64,000 bases of DNA. Origin: Cobetia amphilecti. GTDB taxonomy: Bacteria > Pseudomonadota > Gammaproteobacteria > Pseudomonadales > Halomonadaceae. Positions 55,365 to 64,000 of the stretch are shown piece after piece. The translations under genes were made by a program, and so were the position numbers. The stretch covers positions 992,001-1,056,000 of the forward strand of contig NZ_CP084115.1 of NCBI RefSeq assembly GCF_020217465.1. The letters are read 5' to 3'. The notes beneath the pieces are model-generated. The model saw nothing but the letters and a program-made list of their open reading frames with translations, was not told where the DNA came from and ran no database searches. Position 1 is the stretch's first letter; each line of letters opens with the position of its first letter.

Positions 55365-58292
55365 ATGTCAGGCGCCACCGTGAATAAATCGTCCCATCCC
55401 GCTCGATTCCGGCTGTCACCGGCCTCGCTGGCCCAGCTGCTGGCGGGACTGGTGGCGGGCATCTGGCTGTCACGCCAGGGCGAGTGGGGCGCGGATTGGC
55501 AGTCACGCTCATCGGCAGGGCTCGGTGCGCAAGAGAGTGGGGCGCATGGCTGGGCCGCCTTCATGACGCTGAGCGACAACCTGATGTTGGCCGCCTTGCT
55601 GCTCTGCTGGCTGATGGTGGCGGGGGCCTTGGCCGCCATTCCCGCCCGTGCTTTCGCGCACCCTGCTCCCGACGCTGGGTCACGCCGCTTTCGGCTCGGG
55701 GCCTTGAGTCTGCGGCTCTCGACAGCGCTGGGGGTCGGGCTGGTGATCGGCCTTCATCAGCAGCCGCTCGTGATGGCGGAGGCGTTGACGCGCCAGGAGC
55801 TGTGGCTGGAAGGCCGGGTCGAGCAGGTCAACCGCGCACTGCCGACGCCTGATGACTCGGTGCGCCTGGTGCTGCGTGTCTCGCGCTGTGATCTCTTCCA
55901 GCCGACGGAGGTCCCCGGCGCGGATGCCGGGCGTCAGGCCGCCTGTCAGCGGCTGCTGGATCAGCGGGTCCAGCTTCGGCGTTACTGGCCGCGCAAGCTG
56001 CCCCGCGATGTTGCGACACGCGAGGCGCTGGCGACTCCCTGGCAGGCCGGTGAGCGTTGGCGCATGGTCGTGCGTCTGGTACCGCCTCATGGTGTCAGCA
56101 ACCCTGCCTTCGGGCGCTCAGCGAGCCCTGCGGAGTTTGACCGTGTCGCCTGGCTATGGCGTGAAGGTATCGTCGCCACGGGTTACGTGCGCCAACTGTC
56201 CCTTGCGCAGCGCTTGGCGCCACCCGGCGGGCTGGCAGCACTGCGTCTTCATGCCGAGCAGGCTCTGTGGCAGCGCTGTGGCGAGGGCGAGGGCGAGGAT
56301 AAAGGTGGAGGCGAGGCACTGGTCGACTGGCCGGGTTCGCCCTGTCGCTGGCTGGCGGCATTGACGCTGGGCAAGGTCTCGGCACTGACCCATGACGACT
56401 GGGACACGCTGAACGCCACCGGGCTGACGCATCTGGCGGTGGTGTCGGGGCTGCATGTCGGATTGATGGCAAGCCTGGTGGTGGGGCTGAGTTTCGGCGT
56501 GCTGCGTCTCTGGCGACCGGGCGGATGGCGATTCAGCGTCGCGCCCTGGTGGCTTGCCTGTCTGGCGGCCTGGAGTTTCGCCTTGCTGGCAGGCCTGGCG
56601 CCGCCGGCATTGCGCGCCGCCTTGATGGTGACGGTCGGGCTTTGGATGGCGAGTGGCCGCAGCGGCCTGGGTGTCTGGCAGGTCTGGATGCTGGCGCTGA
56701 TTCTGGTGCTGGGGCTGGACCCGCTGGCGCTGTGGCGCTCGGGTACCTGGCTATCATTCATCGCCGTGGCGGTGTTGTTGCTGGCCTGGCAGGGCCGCTC
56801 GCGACCGCGAGGAATGCGCGGCTGGTGTCTGGCCACGTTGCGCAGCCAGTGGTTGCTGACGCTGGTCATGGGTGCGGCCCTGCTGCTTTCGCGCGGCCAG
56901 CTGTCCTGGTTGTCGCTGCCGATGAATCTGCTGATGGCGCCCTTGGTGACGCTATTGATCGTGCCGCTTGGCATGCTGGGCTGGGGGCTTGCGGGACTCG
57001 AGCAGCTGTTGCTGTTCACGGGACTCGTCCCGTCACGGCCCGCGGCGATGCTCGCCGACGGTGTGTTCAGCGGCGGTCTATGGCAGCTGCTGGCACAGGG
57101 TATGGCGCAGACGATGGAGATATTGTCTTCGCTTGCGTCGACGCAGGGGCGCTGGCCGCAGACGCCAATGGCGGCGGGGCTGTCGGACGCCACTCCCTCG
57201 GCCTTGATCCTGACGCTCGCGCTGATGGCTCTGCTGGGTGCCTGGCTGGCGGAGGGGGTGCCGGGCCTCGATGGCCGTCTGAAGCGCCTGTTTGGCAGCG
57301 TGGCACTCTGCTGGGGGCTGTCGCTGGCGGCGCTGGCCTTGCCGTGGTCACCGGCGGCGCTGGCCACCGTCGGGCGGGACGCCGGCGCGCGCGCGACAGA
57401 AACCGCCTCGTTCTCGCCCCGGGCGCCCGCGCTCAGTCTGACGGTGCACGATGTCGGGCAGGGGCTGGCGCTGTCGCTGCACAGTCATCTGGCGCCGAGC
57501 GCGAGTGACTCGACTGACGCGTCACGGCAGGTGCCGAGGCACTGGCGTTACGACCTGGGGGCGGCGTCGCGCAATGCCAGCGCCCGTTTGCCGGGGGCAA
57601 TGCCCGTGGCGGGAGAGCCTATCGGCGTGATCATGAGTCACGGGGATGGCGATCACGCCGGTGGACTGCAGGCGCTGTCTGCCGAGGAGATCACCGCCTT
57701 GTGGGTGCCGGCCGGGCAGCGGGCGCGACTGGAGCATCAGGTAAGCTGGCTCGATGAGGTGGCAATGCGGGAGTGTGTCGCCGGGCGCAGCATCACCCTC
57801 GGTGAGCTGCAGGGCCAGCCCGTGCGTATTGAGATGCTGTGGCCGCCAGCAGGGTTGAAGACCCGACGTGACAACGCGCACTCCTGTGTGGTCTTGATAG
57901 CACATGGCGCGCGCCCGCTGGCGTTGCTGACCGGCGATATCGGCCAGCAGCAGGAGCGCGAGTTGCAGGCGACGCTGCGCCAGCGGTTTGCCGGGCGCGG
58001 CTTGCCGTTGCTGGTGGTCGCGCATCACGGCAGCCGCTCCAGCAGTGGTGATGCTTGGCTTGAGAGTCTGGCGGCGCGTCACGCGATTGTCAGCGCCGGT
58101 CGCTACAATCCGCATGGTCATCCGCATCCGGACGTGGTGGAGCGTCTGGCGCGTCATGTCGAGTGTCTCTGGCATGTCGGGCTGGATGGTGCCTTGCACT
58201 GGGAGTGGTCGCCGCAGGGGGAGCGGCTGCAACCAGCGCGCAGGGCTGGCGGTATCGGAGTGAGGTGCCTTGGGGTAAAATCCGCTGAATGA
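55365..58292 (+). CDS. comEC: DNA internalisation protein ComEC/Rec2
   Basis: Channel that brings single-stranded DNA into the cytoplasm in natural transformation. The 975 residues have an N-terminal membrane and OB-like region, the Competence domain with multiple helices (LNATGLTHLAVVSGLHVGL start), and a C-terminal metallo-beta-lactamase domain with HGDGDHAGGL and VAHHGSRSSSG. ATG 55365 follows AAGAGG. All main motifs look intact, so it is not an obvious pseudogene. Whether the strain is competent cannot be judged here. Confidence 0.93.
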   Translation: MSGATVNKSSHPARFRLSPASLAQLLAGLVAGIWLSRQGEWGADWQSRSSAGLGAQESGAHGWAAFMTLSDNLMLAALLLCWLMVAGALAAIPARAFAHPAPDAGSRRFRLGALSLRLSTALGVGLVIGLHQQPLVMAEALTRQELWLEGRVEQVNRALPTPDDSVRLVLRVSRCDLFQPTEVPGADAGRQAACQRLLDQRVQLRRYWPRKLPRDVATREALATPWQAGERWRMVVRLVPPHGVSNPAFGRSASPAEFDRVAWLWREGIVATGYVRQLSLAQRLAPPGGLAALRLHAEQALWQRCGEGEGEDKGGGEALVDWPGSPCRWLAALTLGKVSALTHDDWDTLNATGLTHLAVVSGLHVGLMASLVVGLSFGVLRLWRPGGWRFSVAPWWLACLAAWSFALLAGLAPPALRAALMVTVGLWMASGRSGLGVWQVWMLALILVLGLDPLALWRSGTWLSFIAVAVLLLAWQGRSRPRGMRGWCLATLRSQWLLTLVMGAALLLSRGQLSWLSLPMNLLMAPLVTLLIVPLGMLGWGLAGLEQLLLFTGLVPSRPAAMLADGVFSGGLWQLLAQGMAQTMEILSSLASTQGRWPQTPMAAGLSDATPSALILTLALMALLGAWLAEGVPGLDGRLKRLFGSVALCWGLSLAALALPWSPAALATVGRDAGARATETASFSPRAPALSLTVHDVGQGLALSLHSHLAPSASDSTDASRQVPRHWRYDLGAASRNASARLPGAMPVAGEPIGVIMSHGDGDHAGGLQALSAEEITALWVPAGQRARLEHQVSWLDEVAMRECVAGRSITLGELQGQPVRIEMLWPPAGLKTRRDNAHSCVVLIAHGARPLALLTGDIGQQQERELQATLRQRFAGRGLPLLVVAHHGSRSSSGDAWLESLAARHAIVSAGRYNPHGHPHPDVVERLARHVECLWHVGLDGALHWEWSPQGERLQPARRAGGIGVRCLGVKSAE

Positions 58293-58399
58293 TCAGATGC
58301 ATGGCGGATTCATACGGCCTGCGCGACAGGGATGGCGCGTGACATCTGACACGACAACAATGGTGCCCGCAGAGGCATCGAGACCAAGGGAGAGGTCAC

Positions 58400-59179
58400 A
58401 TGCTGGAAGCCTTGTACGCAGGGGGAGTCTTGATGCTCCCCATTCTCGGATGTTCCGTCGTGGCACTGGCCATCATCCTCGAGCGCCTGTGGACGCTGCG
58501 TCGTCGACGCATCGCGCCGAAGGGCCTGGGACAGCAGGTGTGTGAACTGATCAGCCAGGGACAGGTCAATGTCTACTGGCTGGAGAGTCATTCGCCGCTG
58601 GGCAACGTGCTGGCGGCGGGGCTGCGCAATGCGCGCCTGGGCAATGAGCAGGTACGCGCGCGCATGCAGGAGTCGGCCGTGGCCGTCATCCATGACATGG
58701 AACGCTTCCTGAGTCCGCTGGGTACCATCGCCGCCATCACGCCGCTTTTGGGGCTGCTGGGCACGGTGGTCGGCATGATCGACGTCTTCGCCGTGATCGT
58801 CGATGCGGGCAGCGCCGAGCGCGCCCAGGAGCTGGCCGGCGGGATTTCCCAGGCACTGGTGACGACGGCGTCCGGCTTGACGGTGGCGATTCCGGCACTG
58901 ATGTTCCATCGCTATTTCCAGCGCTGTGTCGAGGACATCACCGTCAACATGGAGGAGCAGGCAGGGCAGGTGGTGGAGTATATCTCGCACCATCAGGGCG
59001 AGCTCGGGCTGGCCGAGAGCCATGACGGCATCGACCGTCGCCCGGGCCAGCGCCCCGGCCAGGTGCCGGAGCCCCATGAGCGCCTGCCGGAAGACCTGCC
59101 GGCCTACATGCGTCGTGACGCCGATGACCCCTATGGTGGCGATGATGGCAAGGGGGCAGGTGCCGGGAGGCCGTCATGA
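58400..59179 (+). CDS. exbB: MotA/TolQ/ExbB proton channel protein
   Basis: Inner-membrane subunit that with ExbD converts proton flow into mechanical work. The 259 residues have three helices (about 7-27, 111-135, 155-180) with the family LSPLGTIAAITPLLGLLGTVVGM and GISQALVTTASGLTVAIPAL. AGGGAGAG precedes ATG 58400. It overlaps exbD by ATGA. No tonB or tolA lies nearby, so the partner energised by it is unknown. Confidence 0.9.
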   Translation: MLEALYAGGVLMLPILGCSVVALAIILERLWTLRRRRIAPKGLGQQVCELISQGQVNVYWLESHSPLGNVLAAGLRNARLGNEQVRARMQESAVAVIHDMERFLSPLGTIAAITPLLGLLGTVVGMIDVFAVIVDAGSAERAQELAGGISQALVTTASGLTVAIPALMFHRYFQRCVEDITVNMEEQAGQVVEYISHHQGELGLAESHDGIDRRPGQRPGQVPEPHERLPEDLPAYMRRDADDPYGGDDGKGAGAGRPS

Positions 59180-59601
59180 GGTTTCCGCGTCGCCAGCGTG
59201 AGTCGGTGGAGGTCAATCTCACCCCGCTGATCGACGTGGTGTTTCTGCTGCTGATCTTCTTCATGGTCTCGACCACCTTCGATAGCCGTCGAGCGCTGGA
59301 CCTCATCCTGCCGCAGTCCAGTCAGGCCAGCGCGGTAGAGCAGGCGCCCTTGATCCTGAGCATCGGGGCGGCAGGTGATTTTACGCTCGGCGAGGCAAGC
59401 CTCGGCGAGAATGAACTGGGAGCGCAACTTGCGCAGTACAAGGACCAGGCAGATCGCTTCGGGTTGATCCTCGAAGCCGATGGCCGCACGCCCCACGCCA
59501 AGGTGGTCACGGCGCTGGACGCCGCCGCTGAAGTGGGTATCACCCGTGTGCGCATCAGTACGCGTATCGGGACGGAATCATCATCACCGGATGCCCCATG
59601 A
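59176..59601 (+). CDS. exbD: ExbD/TolR biopolymer transport protein
   Basis: Partner of the preceding channel. The 141 residues have a short cytoplasmic start, one helix (PLIDVVFLLLIFFMVSTTF, with the functional Asp near residue 19) and a periplasmic domain ending RISTRIGTES. It is followed by msbA with a 28-base gap, so these two genes and the lipid A genes may share a transcript, as in Pseudomonas. Confidence 0.92.
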   Translation: MRFPRRQRESVEVNLTPLIDVVFLLLIFFMVSTTFDSRRALDLILPQSSQASAVEQAPLILSIGAAGDFTLGEASLGENELGAQLAQYKDQADRFGLILEADGRTPHAKVVTALDAAAEVGITRVRISTRIGTESSSPDAP

Positions 59602-59629
59602 GGGCGCCGCCCAAGTCTATGGAGACCCC

Positions 59630-61378
59630 GTGAGTCGCGACTCCACCTGGATTCATTACCGCCGCTTGCTCGGCTATGTTCGCCCGTACTGGAAGATGTT
59701 TCTGGCCGCCGTCGTCGGCTACATCATCTACGGTGCCTCGAGTACGGCGCTGGCCGAGATGATGAAGCGCCTGATCGACGGCATTCAGAATCCTGACGCC
59801 CAGTTCAGACTGTTCCTGCCGCTGTTCGTGATCGGCATGTTCGCCGTGCGCGGCGTCGGCACCTTCCTGGGCACCTACTGCATGAGTGATGTGGCGCGCA
59901 ACGTGGTGCACACCCTGCGTACCACGGTGTTCAACCACATGCTGCACTTGCCGGGGCGCTATTTCGACGAGAACTCCACCGGCCATCTCATCACCCGCGT
60001 CACCTACCATGTCGAGCAGATCACCGGCGCGGCCACCAAGGCGCTGACCATCATCCTGCGCGAAGGCTTCTTCGTGCTCGGCCTGCTGGGCTATCTGTTC
60101 TGGACCAACTGGAAGCTGACGCTGGTGTTCATCGCGGTCACGCCGCTGATCGGCTGGGTGGTCAGCTATGCCAGCAAGCGCTTCCGCAAGCTCTCCAAGC
60201 GTATCCAGGGCTCGATGGGCGAGGTAACCCATGTCGCCTCCGAGGCGCTGTCCGGCCATCGTGTCGTGCGTACCCACGGTGCCGAGGATTACGAGAAGGC
60301 ACGCTTCGCGGCGGTCAGTGAGTACAACCGCGAGCAGAAGATGAAGGAGGCGCTGACCAAGGCCACCGCCACGCCGGTCATCCAGCTGTTGATCGCCGTG
60401 GCGCTGGCCACGCTGGTGTGGCTGGCGATGGCGCCGGAACTGATGGCCGGCATGAGCGCCGGTGAGTTCGTCGGCTTCATCACCGCGGCTTCGATGATGG
60501 CCAAGCCGGTGCGTCAGTTGACCGAAGTCAACGGCGAGATCCAGAAGGGCATGGCGGCCTCGGAAGAACTGTTCGGTCTGCTGGATACGCCGGCAGAGCC
60601 GGACAACGGCACCCTGGTGCCCGAGGGGCGTCTCGAGGGGCGTGTACGCTTCGACAATGTCCACTTCCGTTATGCAGACCATCAGCCGGAGGTGCTCAAG
60701 GGCATCGATCTGGAGGTGAAACCGGGGCAGATGGTGGCCATCGTCGGGCGTTCGGGGTCGGGCAAGTCGACACTGATGAGCCTGTTGCCGCGCTTCTATG
60801 CACCGACCACCGGCCGCATCCTGATCGATGATGTCGCCATCGAGGACTACAAGCTGCGCCCGATGCGTCAGCAGATCGCGCTGGTCTCGCAGAATGTCAC
60901 CCTGTTCAATGCCGACCTGACCGCCAACATCGCCTACGGCACCGGCGAGGTCGACAAGGCGCGGGTGGAAGAGGCGGCGCGTGCAGCCTATGCCCACGAA
61001 TTCATCGAGCGGATGAGCGAAGGCTACGACACCATCGTCGGCGACAATGGCGTGATGCTCTCCGGTGGTCAGCGCCAGCGTATCGCCATCGCGCGTGCCA
61101 TCTACAAGGACTCGCCGATCCTGGTGCTGGACGAGGCCACCTCGGCGCTGGATACCGAATCCGAACGCTATATCCAGCGCGCGCTGGAAGAAGTGTGTCA
61201 GGGCCGGACGACCTTCGTGATCGCCCACCGTCTGTCCACCATCGAGAAGGCGGACCGCATCCTGGTGATGGATGATGGCGAGATCATCGAAGACGGCACC
61301 CACGAATCATTGATTGCTCAGGAAGGTGCTTATGCCGCGCTGCATCGCATCCAGTTCCGGGAGACGGCAGACGCATGA
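59630..61378 (+). CDS. msbA: Lipid A flippase MsbA
   Basis: ABC exporter that flips lipid A-core across the inner membrane. The 582 residues, the same length as in E. coli, have six membrane helices, Walker A VGRSGSGKSTLMSL, signature LSGGQRQRIAIARAI and Walker B ILVLDEATSALD. GTG 59630 follows GGAGA with correct spacing and matches family length; ATG 59591 would add 13 residues and overlap exbD. It overlaps lpxK by ATGA. Confidence 0.95.
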   Translation: MSRDSTWIHYRRLLGYVRPYWKMFLAAVVGYIIYGASSTALAEMMKRLIDGIQNPDAQFRLFLPLFVIGMFAVRGVGTFLGTYCMSDVARNVVHTLRTTVFNHMLHLPGRYFDENSTGHLITRVTYHVEQITGAATKALTIILREGFFVLGLLGYLFWTNWKLTLVFIAVTPLIGWVVSYASKRFRKLSKRIQGSMGEVTHVASEALSGHRVVRTHGAEDYEKARFAAVSEYNREQKMKEALTKATATPVIQLLIAVALATLVWLAMAPELMAGMSAGEFVGFITAASMMAKPVRQLTEVNGEIQKGMAASEELFGLLDTPAEPDNGTLVPEGRLEGRVRFDNVHFRYADHQPEVLKGIDLEVKPGQMVAIVGRSGSGKSTLMSLLPRFYAPTTGRILIDDVAIEDYKLRPMRQQIALVSQNVTLFNADLTANIAYGTGEVDKARVEEAARAAYAHEFIERMSEGYDTIVGDNGVMLSGGQRQRIAIARAIYKDSPILVLDEATSALDTESERYIQRALEEVCQGRTTFVIAHRLSTIEKADRILVMDDGEIIEDGTHESLIAQEGAYAALHRIQFRETADA

Positions 61379-62364
61379 GTGAACGACTGGTAGACGCCTG
61401 GTATCGCGGCGCTGGCTGGCTTCATCTGCTGCGCCCGCTGGAACATGTCTACAAGAATGTGGTGGCGCGCAAGCGCAATGCCTATCTCACCGGCAAGCGT
61501 GAGGTCTGGAAGGCGCCGGTGCCGGTGATCGTGATCGGCAACATCACCGTCGGTGGCACCGGCAAGTCACCACTGGTCGCCTGGCTGGGGCGCTGGTTGA
61601 GCGAGCAGGGCTGGCGCCCGGGCATCATCTCGCGCGGCTACGGCGGGCATTCGCCGCGCTATCCCCTCTACGTGCAGGCCGATACCGATCCTCAGCATGC
61701 CGGCGATGAGCCGGTGATGCTGGCCCAGCAGACCGGCCTGCCGGTGGCGGTCGACCCGGATCGCCCGAGCGCGGCGCGGCGCCTGATTGCCGCGGGCTGC
61801 GACATTCTGCTCTCCGATGACGGTCTGCAGCATCATGCGCTGGGGCGCGATATCGAGCTGGTGGTCGTGGACGGTGAGCGTGCCTTCGGCAATCAGCGTT
61901 GCCTGCCCGCCGGGCCGCTGCGCGAGCCGTTGTCGCGCCTCGCCAGTGTCGATGCGGTGATCTCCAACGGTGTCATCGACTGCTCGCGCCTGCCGGTGGA
62001 ATCGCATTGCATGAAGCTGACGCCGGTCCACTGGCGCCACCTGATCGACGACGTGCGCTATCCTGCCCATCAGCTGCCGTTCAGCGGTCAGGTGCATGCG
62101 TTGGCCGGTATCGGCAATCCGCAGCGCTTCTTCCGCACCCTGACCAACCTCGGGGTCGAGCATCTGCCGCGTCCGCTGGCGGACCACCATCGCTTCACGC
62201 CGACGGATCTGCGCTTTTCCGACAATCTGCCCGTGGTGATGACCGCCAAGGACGCCGTCAAGTGTCGCAGCTTCGCCAATGAGCGCTGCTGGGCGCTGGA
62301 TGTCGAGGCGCGTCCGGATCAGGCGCTGGTGGATTGGCTCGCCAAACGCCTTGAAGCGCTCTGA
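61375..62364 (+). CDS. lpxK: Tetraacyldisaccharide 4'-kinase
   Basis: Phosphorylates the lipid A precursor at the 4' position. The 329 residues have an N-terminal helix-containing membrane-associated stretch and Walker A NITVGGTGKSPLVAWLG, then SRGYGG, the DDGLQHHALGRD motif and GPLREP. Overlap with msbA indicates coupling of lipid A synthesis and flipping. Confidence 0.96.
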   Translation: MSERLVDAWYRGAGWLHLLRPLEHVYKNVVARKRNAYLTGKREVWKAPVPVIVIGNITVGGTGKSPLVAWLGRWLSEQGWRPGIISRGYGGHSPRYPLYVQADTDPQHAGDEPVMLAQQTGLPVAVDPDRPSAARRLIAAGCDILLSDDGLQHHALGRDIELVVVDGERAFGNQRCLPAGPLREPLSRLASVDAVISNGVIDCSRLPVESHCMKLTPVHWRHLIDDVRYPAHQLPFSGQVHALAGIGNPQRFFRTLTNLGVEHLPRPLADHHRFTPTDLRFSDNLPVVMTAKDAVKCRSFANERCWALDVEARPDQALVDWLAKRLEAL

Positions 62365-62418
62365 GAGCTTGATCGCTGAATTTTCTTTCTTTTCTGCTGT
62401 TATTCCGGAGATGTCTCG

Positions 62419-62613
62419 ATGGACAAGGAACTGCTCGCGCTACTGGTTTGCCCGCTGTGTCAGGCCAAGCTGACCTATGATGCGGCGAATGCCGAGCTCA
62501 AGTGCTTCTACGATGGCCTCGCCTATCCGGTACGCGACGGCATTCCCGTCATGCTGGAAGAAGAAGCGCGCCAGATGGATGCCGACGAGAAGCTCAAGGG
62601 GAGCCGCGGCTGA
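62419..62613 (+). CDS. Trm112-like UPF0434 protein
   Basis: A 64-residue protein of the Trm112/YcaR family, with zinc-like Cys pair [10 protein letters not shown] and [20 protein letters not shown]; only three Cys are visible, so metal binding is uncertain. In this family the small protein lies between lpxK and kdsB, as here. The exact bacterial role is not established. GGAGATG precedes ATG 62419. Its stop overlaps the kdsB start (TGATG). Confidence 0.93.
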   Translation: MDKELLALLVCPLCQAKLTYDAANAELKCFYDGLAYPVRDGIPVMLEEEARQMDADEKLKGSRG

Positions 62614-63452
62614 TGAGTGACCTTCTGCAGCAGGGGCAGGCAGACGACAGCCGTTCAGAGGACGAGTCCGGCTTCGTGGTCGTGATTCCGGCGCGCTTCA
62701 ACTCCTCACGCCTGCCGGGCAAGCCCCTGGCGGACATTCATGGCCAGCCGATGATCGAGCACGTCTGGCGCAATGCCTGCGCCAGTCAGGCCAGCCGGGT
62801 CGTGATCGCCACCGATGACGAGCGCATCCGTGAGGCCTGTGAAGGCTTCGGGGCCGAGGTGGTGATGACGCGTGCCGATCACCCCAGCGGGACGGACCGT
62901 CTTGCCGAGGTAGTCACGCTGCTGGCGCTGGCCCCCGAGACCCTGGTGGTCAACGTCCAGGGCGACGAGCCGCTGCTGCCGGCGGCGCTGATCGATCAGG
63001 TGGCGGTACGCCTCGAGGAAGACGAGGGTGCCTCGATCGCCACGCTGGCGGAGTCGATCGCCAGCGTCGACAGCCTGTTCAATCCCAATGTGGTCAAGGT
63101 GGTGCGTGATCTGCGTGGGCGTGCCCTGTACTTCTCGCGTGCACCTATCCCGTGGGACCGCGAGCACTTCACCACGCCGCCGGACATGCTGGCCACCGAT
63201 TCCTGGCTGCGCCATATCGGTCTCTACGCCTATCGTGCCAGCTTCCTGACCGATTACGTCGACTGGCTGCCGGCCCCGCTGGAGCAGCTCGAACAGCTCG
63301 AGCAGCTGCGCGCGCTGCATCATGGTCATGCCATCCAGGTGGCCATTGCCTGCACGGCGCATCCGGCCGGTGTCGATACGCCGGAGGATCTCGAGCGCGT
63401 GCGCGACTGGCTGGCGCAAGCAGCGGCAGGCAGCGAGAGCGGAGAGGCCTGA
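62613..63452 (+). CDS. kdsB: 3-deoxy-manno-octulosonate cytidylyltransferase
   Basis: Activates Kdo with CTP for lipopolysaccharide core synthesis. The 279 residues have a variable acidic start of 20 residues, then [37 protein letters not shown] and APIPWDRE. A short duplicated run, [10 protein letters not shown], lies near residue 224. ATG 62613 overlaps the previous stop; AAGGGGAG lies before it. The stop overlaps the phosphatase start. Confidence 0.95.
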   Translation: MSDLLQQGQADDSRSEDESGFVVVIPARFNSSRLPGKPLADIHGQPMIEHVWRNACASQASRVVIATDDERIREACEGFGAEVVMTRADHPSGTDRLAEVVTLLALAPETLVVNVQGDEPLLPAALIDQVAVRLEEDEGASIATLAESIASVDSLFNPNVVKVVRDLRGRALYFSRAPIPWDREHFTTPPDMLATDSWLRHIGLYAYRASFLTDYVDWLPAPLEQLEQLEQLRALHHGHAIQVAIACTAHPAGVDTPEDLERVRDWLAQAAAGSESGEA

Positions 63453-64000
63453 TGAGCGAGCTTCTTGAGCAACTGGCCCAGCGTCAGGCGCCATTGGAGC
63501 GCATCCTGATGGTGTGCCTGGGCAATATCTGCCGCTCGCCGAGTGCCGAAGGCGTGTTGCGTGCGGCGCTGACGCGCCATGGTCTGGAGCAGGTCGTCAC
63601 GGTGGACAGTTGCGGCACCAGTGACTGGCATGTCGGCGGTCAGCCTGATTCGCGGGCCATCGCCCATGCGGCCAAGCGCGGGCACGACATCAGCACGTTG
63701 CGTGCCCGTCAGTTGTGCGAGCAGGACTTTCACGACTTCGATCTGATTCTGGTGATGGACGATGCCAATCTTGCCGATACCCGTGCCTTGGCTGCGCGCA
63801 GCAACAGTGGTGATCAGGCGCTGATCGGTCGCCTGCTGGACCTGCTGCCGACCCCGTTGCCCGCGCTGGCAGCGGGCAGTCGTGAGGTGCCGGACCCCTA
63901 CACCGGAGGCCCCGATGCCTTCGAGCGTGTGCTTGATCTGATCGATGTGGCCTGTGAGGCACTCATTGCGGCACTGCCTGCGGCGACCACGGCGCGGGCG
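63452..64000 (+). CDS. Low-molecular-weight protein-tyrosine phosphatase (3' truncated)
   Basis: The frame is open to the window end, with 183 codons visible. The phosphatase loop VCLGNICRSPSAEG gives Cys22 and Arg28 (C-X5-R), and the acid Asp lies in VPDPYTGG. Such enzymes often control capsule or exopolysaccharide kinases. TGATG overlap with kdsB places it in the lipid A/Kdo operon. An insertion of about 14 residues (ALAARSNSGDQALI region) is slightly long for the family. The true C-terminus is outside the window. Confidence 0.93.
   Translation, partial: MSELLEQLAQRQAPLERILMVCLGNICRSPSAEGVLRAALTRHGLEQVVTVDSCGTSDWHVGGQPDSRAIAHAAKRGHDISTLRARQLCEQDFHDFDLILVMDDANLADTRALAARSNSGDQALIGRLLDLLPTPLPALAAGSREVPDPYTGGPDAFERVLDLIDVACEALIAALPAATTARA

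Noticed and set aside
59555-61303. Minus-strand frame opposite msbA
   Set aside because: Antisense to intact msbA and without a domain.

Overview
The window is a dense, GC-rich chromosomal segment from a gammaproteobacterium. Gene order and content point to a marine or halophilic member of the Halomonadaceae, possibly Cobetia or Halomonas; this is inferred from memory of protein families and synteny, with no search run. Several blocks match the gene order I recall from Pseudomonas aeruginosa: proA to lipA, topA to gap, nqr to sth, and lol to the phosphatase. No rRNA, tRNA, CRISPR array, prophage or insertion sequence was recognised. Most features are core housekeeping genes.

Region 1 (1-11.9 kb) is a co-directional envelope and cofactor block: proA (5' truncated), nadD, rsfS, rlmH, mrdA, rodA, mltB, rlpA, dacA, ybeD, lipB, lipA. 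It combines elongasome peptidoglycan synthesis with cell-wall hydrolases, ribosome maturation and lipoate formation. Region 2 (12-20.6 kb) holds a two-subunit pyruvate carboxylase with a divergent LysR regulator, then a looser group: glyoxalase I, an SDR oxidoreductase, a degenerate prephenate-dehydratase-like protein, a nicotinamidase-like hydrolase and methylglyoxal synthase. Pyruvate kinase follows on the minus strand.

Region 3 (22-37 kb) runs topA, a DUF6586-like gene, a small acidic protein, lexA with its SOS box, psrA, a signal-less YkuD protein, nagZ, an MscS channel, hpt, mtnP and mfd. It links DNA topology and repair with peptidoglycan recycling and purine/methylthioinosine salvage. 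Region 4 (37.7-48.6 kb) holds a long-form gap, the complete Na+-translocating NADH:quinone reductase operon nqrABCDEF with its maturation genes apbE and nqrM, and the soluble transhydrogenase sthA.

Region 5 (48.7-64 kb) has a YrhK-like membrane protein, a possible distant Tus relative, the agmatine-to-putrescine pair aguA-aguB, a lipoprotein-export pair with only one permease gene, a DUF2062 protein, comEC, an ExbB/ExbD pair, msbA, lpxK, a Trm112-like protein, kdsB and a low-molecular-weight tyrosine phosphatase cut by the window end.

I did not find a clearly new multi-gene system. The most interesting leads are: a terminator hairpin about 60 nt after a promoter at 26.05-26.15 kb (small RNA or attenuator); HexR-like boxes before both pyk and gap; a prephenate-dehydratase relative lacking its catalytic Thr-Arg; a cytoplasmic YkuD enzyme between psrA and nagZ; the Tus-like protein; and the single Lol permease.
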